A stretch of 64,000 nucleotides of DNA, taken from Pirellulaceae bacterium. Its GTDB lineage: Bacteria > Planctomycetota > Planctomycetia > Pirellulales > Pirellulaceae. Positions 36,487-47,200 of this stretch are shown here, piece after piece. The notes below the pieces were generated by a model. The model saw only the letters and a list, made by a program, of their open reading frames with translations, was not told the origin of the DNA and made no database searches. The translations under genes were made by a program, and so were the position numbers. How positions within the stretch are numbered: position 1 is the first letter of the stretch; each line of letters opens with the position of its first letter. The stretch covers positions 533,161-597,160 of the forward strand of contig BPJU01000002.1 of NCBI GenBank assembly GCA_026004775.1, written 5' to 3'.

Positions 36487-37290
36487 TCACAGCTCCTCGA
36501 TCACGGGATTGGTGAGTGTGCCGATGCCTTCGATTTCGATGTGCACCACGTCTCCCGGCTGCAAATAGCGCGGCGGGCGTCGCGCGGCACCGACTCCCTG
36601 GGGGGTTCCGGTGAGGATCACGGTTCCCGGCATCAACCACGTGCTGCCGCTTAAAAACTCGATCAATGCCGGCACGTCGAAGATCATGTCGCTGGTGTGG
36701 CCGTCCTGCATCAGTTGATCGTTGAGCACGGTTCGAATCGCCAGGCGGCTCGGGTCGGGTATTTCGTCCGTGGTAACCAGGCATGGCCCCAACGGGCAGA
36801 AGGTGGCAAAGGTCTTGCCGCGGCACCATTGGCTGCCTCCCCGCTGGAGTTGCCAGTCACGAGCGCTGACGTCATTGGCACAGGTATATCCGAGCACGTA
36901 ATCCAACGCGTTGGCTCGCGTCGCATTACGGCACGGCTTGCCGATCACCACCGCCAATTCGCATTCGTAATCGACCGCGTCGCTGCGGAGTCTGCGAGGC
37001 AACACGATGGGCTGGCCGGGATGTTGCACCGAGCCGGTATTCTTCATGAACACCACCGGGTATTCCGGGATCGGCTGGCCGCTTTCTTCAGCGTGACGCC
37101 GATAATTGAGGCCAATACAAAAAATGTCCACAGGCTGGATCGGGCACAGCCGTTCGGTGACCGAAACCACAGAACCGGTGTCGCACCAATTGCCGAACAA
37201 ATCACCGTCGATGGCCGTGACCCGGCCCTCACCGTGGTCGACTCCCCACACGACGCGACCATCCCCGTCCCGCACGCGCACGATTTTCAT
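36487..37290 (-). CDS. Fumarylacetoacetate hydrolase family protein
   Basis: 267 residues. N-terminal domain about 1-65; the catalytic domain starts at FCIGLNYRRHAEESGQPIPEYPVVFMKN. Metal ligands are in the AVDYECELAVVIGKPCRNA stretch (Glu, Glu) and LGYTCANDVSARDWQ (Asp). GTVILTGTPQGVGAARRPPRYLQPGDVVHIEIEGIGTLTNPV is the usual end. It hydrolyses C-C bonds or isomerises or decarboxylates 2-oxo acids; the substrate cannot be fixed. It is 24 bases upstream of the ABC ATPase gene on the same strand, possibly one operon. Confidence 0.94.
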   Translation of the reverse strand: MKIVRVRDGDGRVVWGVDHGEGRVTAIDGDLFGNWCDTGSVVSVTERLCPIQPVDIFCIGLNYRRHAEESGQPIPEYPVVFMKNTGSVQHPGQPIVLPRRLRSDAVDYECELAVVIGKPCRNATRANALDYVLGYTCANDVSARDWQLQRGGSQWCRGKTFATFCPLGPCLVTTDEIPDPSRLAIRTVLNDQLMQDGHTSDMIFDVPALIEFLSGSTWLMPGTVILTGTPQGVGAARRPPRYLQPGDVVHIEIEGIGTLTNPVIEEL

Positions 37291-37430
37291 CTTCAGTCTC
37301 CTTTGCTGGACGTTGCCCAGGCGTGTGCTGCCAGTCTAGGCAGGTTGTGCGGCCAGGCAAGCCCGGGGTGAGCAACAGCACCTCGTCCGAGCGAGAAAAA
37401 AGATCCGGCAAATTGGTCACCGCACACGGA

Positions 37431-38201
37431 TTACTCGGCCGGCTTCAGTAACGGCAACGGGACGTAGAATTTGCGGTACCGCTTGCCATCGCTGTAACGC
37501 TGGCCGGCTGGATCTTCCACCAGCACCGTGGCACGATGCCGAATCCGATTGATAAAACCGACCAGGCACTGCCCTCGATATTCGAAACACACACGTGCGC
37601 CCAAGGCCAAACCGGTGCGGCGTGCTTCCTTGAAACTCGAAGGAACCAATTGATGCCGGTAATCGGTGTGGCCGAACAACTGGCGAGCAATCCGTTGGAA
37701 GCGTTCGCGGCGGCATTGCGACTCGTTCCATGCCAACAGCTCGGCCAAATGTACCAGTTCGTGTTCAAACACCCGCATCAGCGCGGCCAGCCGATCCCGG
37801 CACGCCAACCCGTTGACATACTCGATGGCCGTCCCGTCACGAAACGCATCGAACAACAATTTGGACGACAACGCGATCTCGAACTGCCTCGGCACCGCTT
37901 CGCCCCGATGCACCACCATGGTGGTCAAACCGGCAGAGTTGGTCATGCGACGGGAAAAGCGGAAGGTAAGCGTAGCCCCGTTCAGCGACTGCCGCAAATG
38001 GCCGCGAAAGAAACCTTCATCATAAAAGGAAAACAGGTGCCACAAATCGCGGGCACTGATCCGAGTAAAATTCGGACCGTCCAAAGTACGATCCGGCTGT
38101 CGCAGCAATTGAACATAGATCTCCCGCCACTGGCTATCGCACCGCTCTGGCTCCAGATAAGTGTTAAGCAAGTAGTGTTGCAGCTCCTGGATCGCTTTCA
38201 T
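37431..38201 (-). CDS. SprT-like zinc metalloprotease-type protein
   Basis: 256 residues from the ATG at 38201 (GGAAGGAAGC upstream); the frame is open to 38408 but overlaps the next region and is not protein-like there. The SprT-like domain covers about 50-200, with the HExxH motif HELVH (147-151) in VFEHELVHLAELL and a later His (HTDYRHQ). After it comes a small beta domain (GLALGARVCFEYRGQCLVGFINRIRHRATVLVEDPAG), possibly a KOW-like or SH3-like barrel. The function is unknown; eukaryotic relatives repair DNA-protein crosslinks. Confidence 0.85.
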   Translation of the reverse strand: MKAIQELQHYLLNTYLEPERCDSQWREIYVQLLRQPDRTLDGPNFTRISARDLWHLFSFYDEGFFRGHLRQSLNGATLTFRFSRRMTNSAGLTTMVVHRGEAVPRQFEIALSSKLLFDAFRDGTAIEYVNGLACRDRLAALMRVFEHELVHLAELLAWNESQCRRERFQRIARQLFGHTDYRHQLVPSSFKEARRTGLALGARVCFEYRGQCLVGFINRIRHRATVLVEDPAGQRYSDGKRYRKFYVPLPLLKPAE

Positions 38202-38386
38202 GTCTGGAAGCTTCCTTCCGCGAAACCTCCTCTTGAACACGCGGCTCCTTGCCCGACGAGGTTCGTATCGGACAGAGTAGCACTCCCTCAAATCGTACTT
38301 GGACAGCGTCAAAACGCAAGCCGTTGCTCTTGCCAGGCACATGCGTCGACTTGGCGTTGGCTGTTTCCCGCAGCACATGCGCGGTT

Positions 38387-39502
38387 TCAGCCACCGGCAG
38401 ACTGGCACGCCAGTCGATCGGCTTCACATGCCATAGCCAGGGCGTCACGGCTCTCCTGCTCCGTCAACCGTCGCCGATGGCTGCGGTCCCGCACCCACGC
38501 CACCTGGTCGGCAAAGATGGCCCGCAATAACTCACAATACCGCTGCCCCTTGGTGACACCGTCACCGGCATGCAACTCAATCAACTGGAATCCATCCACC
38601 GCCCGGTGACGCCCGGTACAGACGCGGTCCTTGGCCGAGTAGACTTGGAGCACGTCCAGACGCGCCCGCGGGAAAAGTTCCACGAGCTGACGAGTGCGTG
38701 CTTCGTCCAGCAACGCGTAAACTCGAGCACGCGTCGGGATCCACTCAAAAAGTGTCACTTCCCCCAATTCAAATACCAGCCGCAGCTCCTGCCGGTCCAT
38801 TTTGCCAACCTGATGGAATCCATGGTAGAAATTAAATAGTACGCTCCCCGAGTAGCGAACCGTGCACTGGACCTGTTCTTCCAGCCCAAGCGGCGGGCGG
38901 AGGCTCCGCTGGGCCGCCACCACCGTCCCGCTCCCCAACCAGTAGGCCAATAAGTCAAAAAAATGTACACCGTGTTCCACGAATATCCCGCCGCTCTTGG
39001 CACGATCCCAGAACCAGTGTTCGGCGGGTAAGCCTTCGTCGGCTGCGTAGTTTTCAAAATAGCCGTGCAACAACTCTCCCAGCACTCGCCGTCGTATCAG
39101 CTCCTGAATCGCGTCCGCCACCGGGTTGTAGCGCTGAAGCAGATTGGCTGCCACCAGCAAATTCCGCTTGTGCGCTTCGCTTATCAATCGGTCCGCTTGC
39201 GCAACGTTCAGGGCCAGCGGCTTCTCACAAAATACATGTTTGCCTGCTTCCAGAGCCGCCAAGGCCTGCGGATAGTGCAAAAACGGCGGCGTGGCAATAT
39301 AAACCATGTCCACCTGCGGGTGGTCCAGCAGTTGTTCCAGCTCCAATACCCGCTCGATGCCGAACCGCCGGGCAAAGGCCAGAGCCGCTTCGCGGTGAGT
39401 GGCGGCCAGGGCTACCAGCCGCACGCCATCCACCTGCAAGAACTGTTGCACGGCATACAGCCCAAAATTCCCACCGCCGATCACTCCCAGGCCGATCTCC
39501 AT
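38387..39502 (-). CDS. Gfo/Idh/MocA family oxidoreductase
   Basis: 371 residues from the ATG at 39502, with AAAGGAGG 8 bases upstream. NAD(P)-binding start IGLGVIGGGNFGLYAVQQFL, then VYIATPPFLHYPQALAALEAGKHVFCEKPLALN with the EKP catalytic Lys. WFWDRAKSGGIFVEHGVHFFDLLAYWLG holds the second-domain His region. It reduces or oxidises a sugar or cyclitol derivative; the substrate is unknown. Planctomycetes have many paralogues. It is a single gene. Confidence 0.93.
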   Translation of the reverse strand: MEIGLGVIGGGNFGLYAVQQFLQVDGVRLVALAATHREAALAFARRFGIERVLELEQLLDHPQVDMVYIATPPFLHYPQALAALEAGKHVFCEKPLALNVAQADRLISEAHKRNLLVAANLLQRYNPVADAIQELIRRRVLGELLHGYFENYAADEGLPAEHWFWDRAKSGGIFVEHGVHFFDLLAYWLGSGTVVAAQRSLRPPLGLEEQVQCTVRYSGSVLFNFYHGFHQVGKMDRQELRLVFELGEVTLFEWIPTRARVYALLDEARTRQLVELFPRARLDVLQVYSAKDRVCTGRHRAVDGFQLIELHAGDGVTKGQRYCELLRAIFADQVAWVRDRSHRRRLTEQESRDALAMACEADRLACQSAGG

Positions 39503-40092
39503 AACTACCACCTCCTTTGACGATCCATATCCCTCTTGTCTTGTAGTCCTAATAAACGAACTAATCCTTAAGTGCGGTCCGATGCAAGAGGTTTTCGCCG
39601 ACTTGCCCCTGCAACACTTCCCCCGCGCTGGTCCGGACTTCTCGGCACGGTAGCAGCGCGAGTAGCCACATTGCCAGAAGCTGTCATGGCGGGAAACTCA
39701 CGCCGAATCGCCCGCCGGACACTGCCGGGAGACCGCCGCTATGCGCCGCGGGAAAAACATCAGTTACATCACGATTGCCACAAGATACCTGGGAACGCCT
39801 GACCGCGGCCAGCGAGAAAAGTATCCCGCATAACCGGAAGGACCGTAATACGTCCCACCAAGTCACAGAATTGCCGGTTCATTCTGATTGCGCAAGAACG
39901 GACGGTTATCAGGGTGTAGTATATTTGGACAGGAGTTTTCCGTTGCAAAAGTGCGACACTGAATTGACCTGGCTGTCAAGAGACGACGAGCGGTAATGCG
40001 TCGATCAGCTCCCGGAGGTGTATGAACGTTTGACCAGGAGCTGGGACGAGACGGAATGATGCTGCCTCTATATCGGGTGATTCTGAAGGTGG
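39503..40092. other. Long intergenic region between divergent genes
   Basis: About 590 bases with no gene I can support; open frames here are short and lack similarity to anything known. It holds the promoters of the oxidoreductase (minus) and the histidine kinase (plus). No riboswitch or small RNA recognised. Confidence 0.45.
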
Positions 40093-42627
40093 ATGCGTAT
40101 GCAGCGGTGGGACAAAGACGAGGGCGCATGCCCGCAGTGGGGCAATGATCACGTCGGAAACGCACCCGCGTCAAATCGCGACCGCAGAAAGGCGTCGGTG
40201 GTGCCGGTAAGGCGGTATGGCCGAGCCAAGTTCGAACTGCTTCTGAGCGTGATGAAAGGAGGCTCGGTGGAAGACGCCTGTACGGCCGTCTGCCGGGTGT
40301 TCGAAAAACGCTTTCCCGGCAGTCACTGTTCGTTACACAGAATTCATGGAAACCAACTGGAGTTTGTGGCCGGTCCCAGCCTGGACCCCAGCTACTGCGA
40401 GAAAATCAGGCGAGTTCCGATCGGGCCGAACGTTGGATCGTGTGGCACGGCAGCATTCACGGGAAAAATCGTCATTACCGAAGACATAGCCACCGACCCA
40501 CGCTGGCAGCCTTATCGCCATTTGGTCGAGCCATACGGACTGCGGTCCTGTTGGTCCATCCCGGTCCGAGGCCCAGACGGGGTTCCGATAGCCACGTTTG
40601 CTGTCTACTATAAGCAGCCCAGCAGACCGACACGACGAGAAGTTCGTTTCCTGAAGCAATGGGGTGATCTGGTCGGCCTTGCGCTCTATCGGGAAAACCA
40701 GCGGCGCAGGCTTGATGAAGCCCAGCGCTCTTTTCGCACTCTCATCGATTCTGCCCCCGAAGGAATCGTCCTGCTGGATGTGGAAGCAGGAAAATTCGTG
40801 CGCGTCAATCCCGCCGCGGAAAAGTTGTTCGGGGCGCCGGCCGAGCGACTTTTGGAAGTCGGCCCGTTCGAGCTCAGCCCCGAGCGCCAACCGGACGGAG
40901 AGTTGTCGCGGGTGGCGGGCCACAGATGGATAGAAAAAGCGCTCCGGGGAGAGCAGCCTGTATTCGAATGGGTGCACACCTCCGCCGACGGCCGGGAATT
41001 CACAGCGGAAGTGCGCCTGCTGCGGCTGGAATGGGAAGGGCGGACGGTTATCCGCGGATGCATCATCGACATCACCGAGCGAAAACAGCTTGAAAAACAG
41101 CTTTCCAACGAACTGGCCTTCGTCTCAGCCATCATGGATGGTGTACCGTGCACGGTGTTTCTGTTTGATCCCGAGCAAAGAATGCTGCGGTGGAACAAGC
41201 TGGTTGAGGAAACCAGCGAATACTCGGCCGAAGAAGTGGCTCGCATGAGAGCGCTGGAATTCATTGCTCCGGAAGACCACCCTCGAGTCATCGCGGCCAT
41301 CCACGACGTTTTCGTCAAAGGCAGCGGCTACGTCGAAGCCACTTTAGTAACCAAGTCCGGCAAGCGGATTCCCTACCTTTACCGGGGGGTACGTGTCACA
41401 ACCGCCGACGGCGTCCGCTTGCTCGGAATGGGAGTCGATCTCACCGAACGCAAACAACTGGAAGCCCAGCTATTGCATAACGAAAAAATGAGTTGCGTCG
41501 GACGCCTGGCCGCCGGAATCGCACATGACTTCAACAACCTTCTGACGGTCATTCTGGGCTATAGCGAACTGCTGGAAGGCAACCGAGATTTGCAAGCCGT
41601 GCAAAGCGGGCGTGATGTCCTCCATCAATTAAGAGCCATTCGCGAGTCAGCCGAGCGGGCGCGGGAATTGACCAGCCAGTTGCTCGCCTTCAGCCGGCAA
41701 TCGCTGATGCAAACACGCCCCATTGATCTTAACGAATTCCTGAAAAATTCGCGACCGCTGTTGGAGAAACTTCTCAAAACCAACATCCAGTTCCATTGCC
41801 ACTATACCGATAGGCCGGTCGTGGCCGTTGTCGACCCGAACCAGATTCTCCAGGTAGTGATGAACTTGTGCGCAAACGCCGTTGACGCCATGCCAAACGG
41901 TGGGGAACTTACTGTGGCTATCGAGTCGGTTGATTTGCCAGAAGGGATTTCCGCCGGAAGGCTCGTGCTTCGACCGGGCAGCTATGCTGTCATCAAAGTC
42001 CAGGACACGGGGTGCGGCATCCCTTTGGATGTGCAGAACCGAGTTTTCGACCCGTTTTTCACTACCAAGGAAGTGGGAAAAGGCACCGGTCTTGGGCTGG
42101 CGGTTGCTCACGGAATCGTCCAACAGCACTCCGGCGGCATCGACTTCGAAAGCACGTGCGGCGCCGGTACAACCTTCCGCATTTACCTACCCGAAAAGCG
42201 AGAGGAAAAACCGGCCGAAATTAGTATCGCCGACTCTACCAAAAAACCGCTTATCCTGGTCGTGGACGACGAACAAGTGGTCCGAAAGTTTGTCGCCATG
42301 GCACTGGAAACCCATGGTTTCCGCGTCACCACCGCCAGTAGTGCGCCGGAAGCCCTAAGGCTGATCGACTCGGGAGAAACGCCGGAATTGATCATCACCG
42401 ATTTGGTTATGCCAGGTATGAACGGGCGAGAATTCGCCGAACAACTCCAGCAACGCCGTCCCGAATGCCGGTTCCTGTTCGTGAGCGGCTACACGGCGGA
42501 CGCCGCCTTCCGCCAGGGATTGCTCGAGCAAAAAGTCGCCTTTCTGGCTAAGCCGTTCTCCCCTTCGGCCCTCGTGGAAAAAATCCGTAGTATGCTAGGG
42601 CAAGGAACCGTAGAGTCGAACAATTAG
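40093..42627 (+). CDS. Hybrid sensor histidine kinase: GAF-PAS-PAS-HisKA-HATPase-REC
   Basis: 844 residues with no membrane segment, so it is a cytoplasmic sensor. Domains: GAF about 46-198, PAS about 210-330 (ITERKQ end motif), PAS about 340-455, dimerisation/phosphoacceptor domain with His478 in [13 protein letters not shown], ATPase domain with N-box [11 protein letters not shown]1 VQDTGCGIP and G2 GKGTGLGLA, then a receiver domain from about 720 with Asp770 (LIITDLVMP) and Lys820. The H-box AHDFNNLL is of the HPK4 type, common in such hybrid kinases. No response regulator is next to it. The ATG at 40093 follows GAAGGTGG; the ATG at 40099 is also possible. Confidence 0.94.
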   Translation: MRMQRWDKDEGACPQWGNDHVGNAPASNRDRRKASVVPVRRYGRAKFELLLSVMKGGSVEDACTAVCRVFEKRFPGSHCSLHRIHGNQLEFVAGPSLDPSYCEKIRRVPIGPNVGSCGTAAFTGKIVITEDIATDPRWQPYRHLVEPYGLRSCWSIPVRGPDGVPIATFAVYYKQPSRPTRREVRFLKQWGDLVGLALYRENQRRRLDEAQRSFRTLIDSAPEGIVLLDVEAGKFVRVNPAAEKLFGAPAERLLEVGPFELSPERQPDGELSRVAGHRWIEKALRGEQPVFEWVHTSADGREFTAEVRLLRLEWEGRTVIRGCIIDITERKQLEKQLSNELAFVSAIMDGVPCTVFLFDPEQRMLRWNKLVEETSEYSAEEVARMRALEFIAPEDHPRVIAAIHDVFVKGSGYVEATLVTKSGKRIPYLYRGVRVTTADGVRLLGMGVDLTERKQLEAQLLHNEKMSCVGRLAAGIAHDFNNLLTVILGYSELLEGNRDLQAVQSGRDVLHQLRAIRESAERARELTSQLLAFSRQSLMQTRPIDLNEFLKNSRPLLEKLLKTNIQFHCHYTDRPVVAVVDPNQILQVVMNLCANAVDAMPNGGELTVAIESVDLPEGISAGRLVLRPGSYAVIKVQDTGCGIPLDVQNRVFDPFFTTKEVGKGTGLGLAVAHGIVQQHSGGIDFESTCGAGTTFRIYLPEKREEKPAEISIADSTKKPLILVVDDEQVVRKFVAMALETHGFRVTTASSAPEALRLIDSGETPELIITDLVMPGMNGREFAEQLQQRRPECRFLFVSGYTADAAFRQGLLEQKVAFLAKPFSPSALVEKIRSMLGQGTVESNN

Positions 42628-42944
42628 GCGGTGGAGAAAAAGCCGACTCCGCACGGCTTGGACGATAGCCACGGTGAGGTGGCAATTATCTCGGGAGAGT
42701 GAAAAATAAAGTACAATCGCCTTTCTCTTACTTTCTAGGTAAGCGGGGTGAAATGCCAGCTATCACATTGCCCGCCCAACCCGCACCACGGCCAGCGCAG
42801 TCTAACCCACTCATCGTCCGCATTTACTGCTACATGAACTAAACTGACTTCTCATTTTTATTGACCGGAAAGATCACAAATTAGCACGTGCACTTTTTAG
42901 GTGCTAGTTGTGCCGCGCGTTTCGCTAGTAGAGTGACTTCTTTT
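42628..42944. other. Non-coding region after the histidine kinase gene
   Basis: About 315 bases, AT-richer than the surroundings. An imperfect inverted pair TAGCAC/GTGCTA lies near 42882-42906. No gene seen. Confidence 0.4.
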
Positions 42945-42960
42945 GTAACCGTTCACGGTT
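42945..42960. repeat. 16-bp IS66-like terminal repeat (left)
   Basis: GTAACCGTTCACGGTT, identical to the inverted repeats of the miniature element at 59037-61123. The matching inverted end (one mismatch) is at 44112-44127, so the repeat region between may be a decayed or composite element. No direct repeat flanks this pair. Confidence 0.75.
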
Positions 42961-43132
42961 AGAAAATGAACAGATACGCATTCACCCGCCGCGTGGCGGT
43001 GTGCCACACCGGGGAATCGACCGTACGGTTCCTCCCACCCACTCCGTTGGCCTGGGCTAAACAAAAGGCGACTTATCAGGCTGCTGGTGGTGCGTCAATG
43101 ACGATGCGCTCGGCGCCCTGCTTGCGGTAAAA

Positions 43133-43860
43133 ACCCTACCCGCGCCCTCCCCCGCTTGCGGACAAAAACTCTCCCACGCCCTCTCCCCCGCATACGGAGA
43201 CTTAGCTGGCCCGCTTGCGGACAAACTTCCCACGCCCTGTACGGTGCGGACAAAAACTTCCGCTGCTCCCGCTTGCGGACAAAAACTTCCCACGCCCTCT
43301 CCCCGCTTGCGGACAAAAACTTCCCACGCCCCCCCCTTGCGGAAAACTTCCGCTTCGCGTGCTTGCGGACAAAAACTTCCCACGCCCTCTCCCCCCGCTT
43401 GCGGGGGGAGAGGGTAGGGTGAGGGGGGCAGAGTGATAGCTAACCCCTCACCCCGGCCCTCTCCCCCTAAAGTGCCGGAGAAACCCTTCCGAGGCGTTCA
43501 TTGCGGTGCTTGCGGAGAAAAGTTATCCACGCCCTCTCCCCCCGCTTGCGGGGGGAGAGGGTAGGGTGAGGGGGGCAGAGTGATAGCTAGCGCCATCACT
43601 CCGGCCCACTCCCTCTAAAATGCCGGAGAAACCCTTCCGAGGCGTTCATTGCGGTGCTTGCGGAGAAAAGTTATCCACGCCCTCTCCCCCCGCTTGCGGG
43701 GGGAGAGGGTAGGGTGAGGGGGGCAGAGTGATAGCTAACCCCCCTCACCCCGGCCCTCTCCCCCTAAAGGGGGAGAGGGAGTAGGGTTTCTACGTCCTAA
43801 AGGGCGAGAGGGAGGACCGTTTCTACGTCCTAAACGGGGAAAGGGAGTAGGGTTTTACAC
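43133..43860. repeat. Tandem and hairpin repeat region
   Basis: Two parts. From 43154 to about 43380, a degenerate short repeat with GCTTGCGGACAAAAACTTCC recurs at 43154, 43213, 43271, 43305 and 43361. From about 43379 to 43770, units of 147-148 bp repeat about 2.6 times. Each holds a perfect 30-base hairpin (14-base arms with a central TT) at 43385-43414, 43532-43561 and 43680-43709, plus CTCACCCCGGCCCTCTCCCC. Similar C/G-rich hairpin repeats are common between planctomycete genes. Open frames here are artefacts of the repeats. Confidence 0.85.
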
Positions 43861-44111
43861 TTGCCACCAGCAAGGGCATTCGACTATTTATCCCGGACGG
43901 TGAGAAACCGGTTTGACGAGCGCCCGACGTCTTCTATATTGGGGATAGTCTTGGCACTCGCCAAAAGATTGATTGTGGAAAAAATGGTCTATTATTCTGA
44001 CCCCTTTTGTCTTTTCGCCATTACCATGGAATTTGAACAACCAGAAGGGCTTGCGCACATTGAGTCGACAGCGATCTATACCCGTCGGCCTGCTGCGGTT
44101 GCCGGCCAACT

Positions 44112-44127
44112 AACCGTGAACGGTCAC
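44112..44127. repeat. 16-bp IS66-like terminal repeat (right)
   Basis: AACCGTGAACGGTCAC is the inverted partner of the repeat at 42945-42960 with one mismatch. It lies about 100 bases from the end of the penta-heme gene. Confidence 0.65.
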
Positions 44128-44233
44128 CCCAGGGCAACGAATACCGTCCGGCATTCGTGAGAAATCGCCTCATCATAGCCCGCTCGTAACTCATTTCGCC
44201 GCGAAATACCTTCCTGTCCGGTAGCGTACATTG

Positions 44234-47200
44234 CTAACGACGGGGAATTTCATTCACCGTATAAGCTCCCACGGGAAAAACTAAATCTTCGCCGTTCGCT
44301 GATTGCACGCCACCGGCATCGATCATGTAAACGCGCCCGGCTATCAAGCGGGTGAGCGTCACATCAACCTCGCGTCTGTCAGAACTGACCGTGACAGCCT
44401 GCACCGCCTCCTGAGTCCGGTCCAACTCCGGCGAACCGTACGCCCCCGTGTACTCGTATCGGAAATGCTCAACCCGATAACTACGGGGATTCTCTGCCGA
44501 TGCAGCATCCACGGGACGGGTAAATACCAATCGGAATCCCACGGGCGTAATACGGATCGTTTGTATTTCAAAAGGCGTTTCCCCCGTAAAGTCAATACGG
44601 AACATCCCGCCTCGGTCGGGCTGAGCCATCCAACCGGGCTCGGTAATGCTGCCCACAAACAAGCATCCGGCCGGATGGAACGCCAGACACAAAGGCCCCA
44701 GCAGCCCCTTCTGCCAGAAAGGAAAACATACTCCTTGAGCAACCCCGTTGACTTCTTCGATATCGGCTCGAATTATAGCCCCGCCGAACATCAGTTCCGC
44801 CAGGAAAAACTGCCCGGCGAAGGGACCAAACTTGCCACCGGTGTTATCGACCGCTACGCCGTTAATCGAATGGGCCCAGTCGTAGGGAATCCACACGGAA
44901 GTCTTGCCGAACGGTTTATCGGCGTGTTGTGGCTGTTCCGGGTTAGGAAAGCCGTAGAAATGCCCGGGAAAAATGCGGCATAACTTGTTGGTTGCCACCC
45001 ATTCGCCCTGGTTGTCCGTGAAATAGATGTTTCCCATCAAGTCGGAGCACCAACCGACCGGATTGCGCATGCCGTAGGCCAGTTCAGTGAAACGCCGCGC
45101 CATGGGATCATATATCACTGCACCGCCCGACCCGGGGAGATGTCGATTTGCATACGGTGCGAATGATAGCACAAACGTCCCATCCGCCTTGCGAACTAAC
45201 CCGTATCCATAGTCATATGTGTCGGCAATGCCATGCGGTAAAAGCGCGACGCGCCGAAACCGGTCGGCGGTTCCATCGCCGTCCTGATCCTCTACGGCCG
45301 TCAAATTGCGGCGGTGAAGAACGTAAAGTGTCGGGCCTTCGGCCGTCATGCTGTAGGCTTCCTGAAAAAGGCCGAGCGCGTAGTCTTTCCAGCGCATCTG
45401 TTCGGGGTTGCCGAGTGGATTGGTCAGTTCCCACAGTTCACCGAGTTTCATCGACGCAACGAACACACGGCCCGGCTGAGGCATTACGGCCACAGCGGAA
45501 GGCATCACCGCATCTTCGCCCCAAGCGGATTGGGGTATAGGGATGGCCACGGCGCGATAGCCGGGCCGAAGCGATACTCTGTCACGTTGTTCCCCAACGG
45601 CGCGGGTATGCCGAACAGGCGGAACCGGGGGCGTCGAGGGCGCCAGCCGCTTCCGCAGTCGCCAATGCACCGTTTGATGAGATGGCAAAGTGACCACGAC
45701 GCGCCTATCCTGCCGGGTAACCTGGCCATCGACAACTTCCAACACTTCTGTTTGTGAGCCCCATGCGTCCTCACACGCCACCACCAGATCGCCACTTGCG
45801 GTGACTTTCCATTCTTCGACACATTCTTGGCTTTCTGACTGCACAGGCACGATCAGCCGCTGCTCGACGGAAATACTACGACCCGGCCAGCGTACCTGAT
45901 AATAAAACGTAGCGCCGTCGGGATGGCGCTGAAAACTATCAAAAGCTATTTCTGTCGGGCTGTGGAGGCTGTCGTTTTCACCCAACAACCACCACAAAGT
46001 CTTGGTTAACGTTGACCGGTCAAGTTCGGCCGGCGGAATCAACAGGTAACGGCGGCGCCGCCCTTCCACGCTGCGATAGATGCCCGAATTGCAAAAAAAC
46101 CCGTACACTCCGCCGCGATTGACGTCAAACCCATAGATTCTCCCTGCACAGTCCCACAGCACAATACTTTCTATGGGAATACGGTCGCAAAGATGCAGCG
46201 GTATTTGGGCGACCCGAATTGGGCTGCCGGGAGCCGGTGGCTCGATCAGCCATGGCGGAGGAGGCAACGGATCCGGCGCTTCATTTTGCAGCGAAAGGTA
46301 ACTCCACAACGCGTCTTTTTGAAGAAGAGTGTCGCCCGATAAGAGGTGTTCAAGCAAGGCAGGTTTGCCCCGAGGCAAAACGGCAGGCATGGCGGTGCGC
46401 GGACAGAGCCTCGCGGGCGATTCTAATATCCTATCGAACCACCAGCGGCGCACACGCCCCGCGGTCCGTACCAAATCGGGAGCCACCGCGCCCGGGTCAG
46501 GATCCGCCAGCATTTTCCCTTTCCAGGCGTGGCACGAAATACACGCATAACCCTGAAACCCGACCAACTCGGGCCCGTACAGCGAGCCGGCGGTCGGGTC
46601 TTTTTGCGAAGAAGATTCTTGACCGTCGTCTACCAGAACGCGGTCCCCGCGAATCTGTTCCCCATCGCCCTCAGCCAACGCGCGCAGCACGATGGGGCTG
46701 AAATGTCCAAAAGCCGGCATGCGGTAGGTCAATTGCGGACGCGCGGTTTGCTGGATGCCGCCAGCCACCGTTGTGGCCAGGTAGTCGTGCTCGAGGCGGT
46801 GAAAAACGTACGGCAAACGCGGCGTGCGCTGGTACGGGATGCGCTGCAACCATGCCCCTCCCAATGTGGCTCCGATCTGCTCGATCGGCGGCGGCTCATC
46901 CGAGTCGCGTTGATGACATCGCTCGCATCCGAACCGTCCCAGTTGGCGCTGACGCCGATAAAAATGTGCCTGGTCGTGTTCGCCGGCCGCCGCGTGCAAG
47001 AACGCCTCCAGCGCCGCACGCGCTTCAGAATCGAGGGTAAAACGCACTGGCCCCTGCCCGGCGAGGCACCCGGCGTGGGGGCTGCGGGTGTTGATGGTCA
47101 CCGGGGCCGGTTCGGCAAGCCCTTCCCCTGCATGGCAGGCTCCACAACCTCGACGCGCCATGATCCGCTGCGCGGCCTGCTCGGGAGTCGCCGCCTGGTA

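Noticed and set aside
39572..39802. 76-codon plus-strand frame in the long spacer before the histidine kinase
   Set aside because: No ribosome site, basic low-complexity sequence, no similarity recognised.
43154..43860. Regular repeats that could suggest a CRISPR array
   Set aside because: Repeat units vary in length, spacers are themselves repeated, and no cas gene is near.
43861..44160. 99-codon plus-strand open frame
   Set aside because: It lies between repeats, starts with TTG without a ribosome site, includes the IS66-like end, and has no protein-like pattern.
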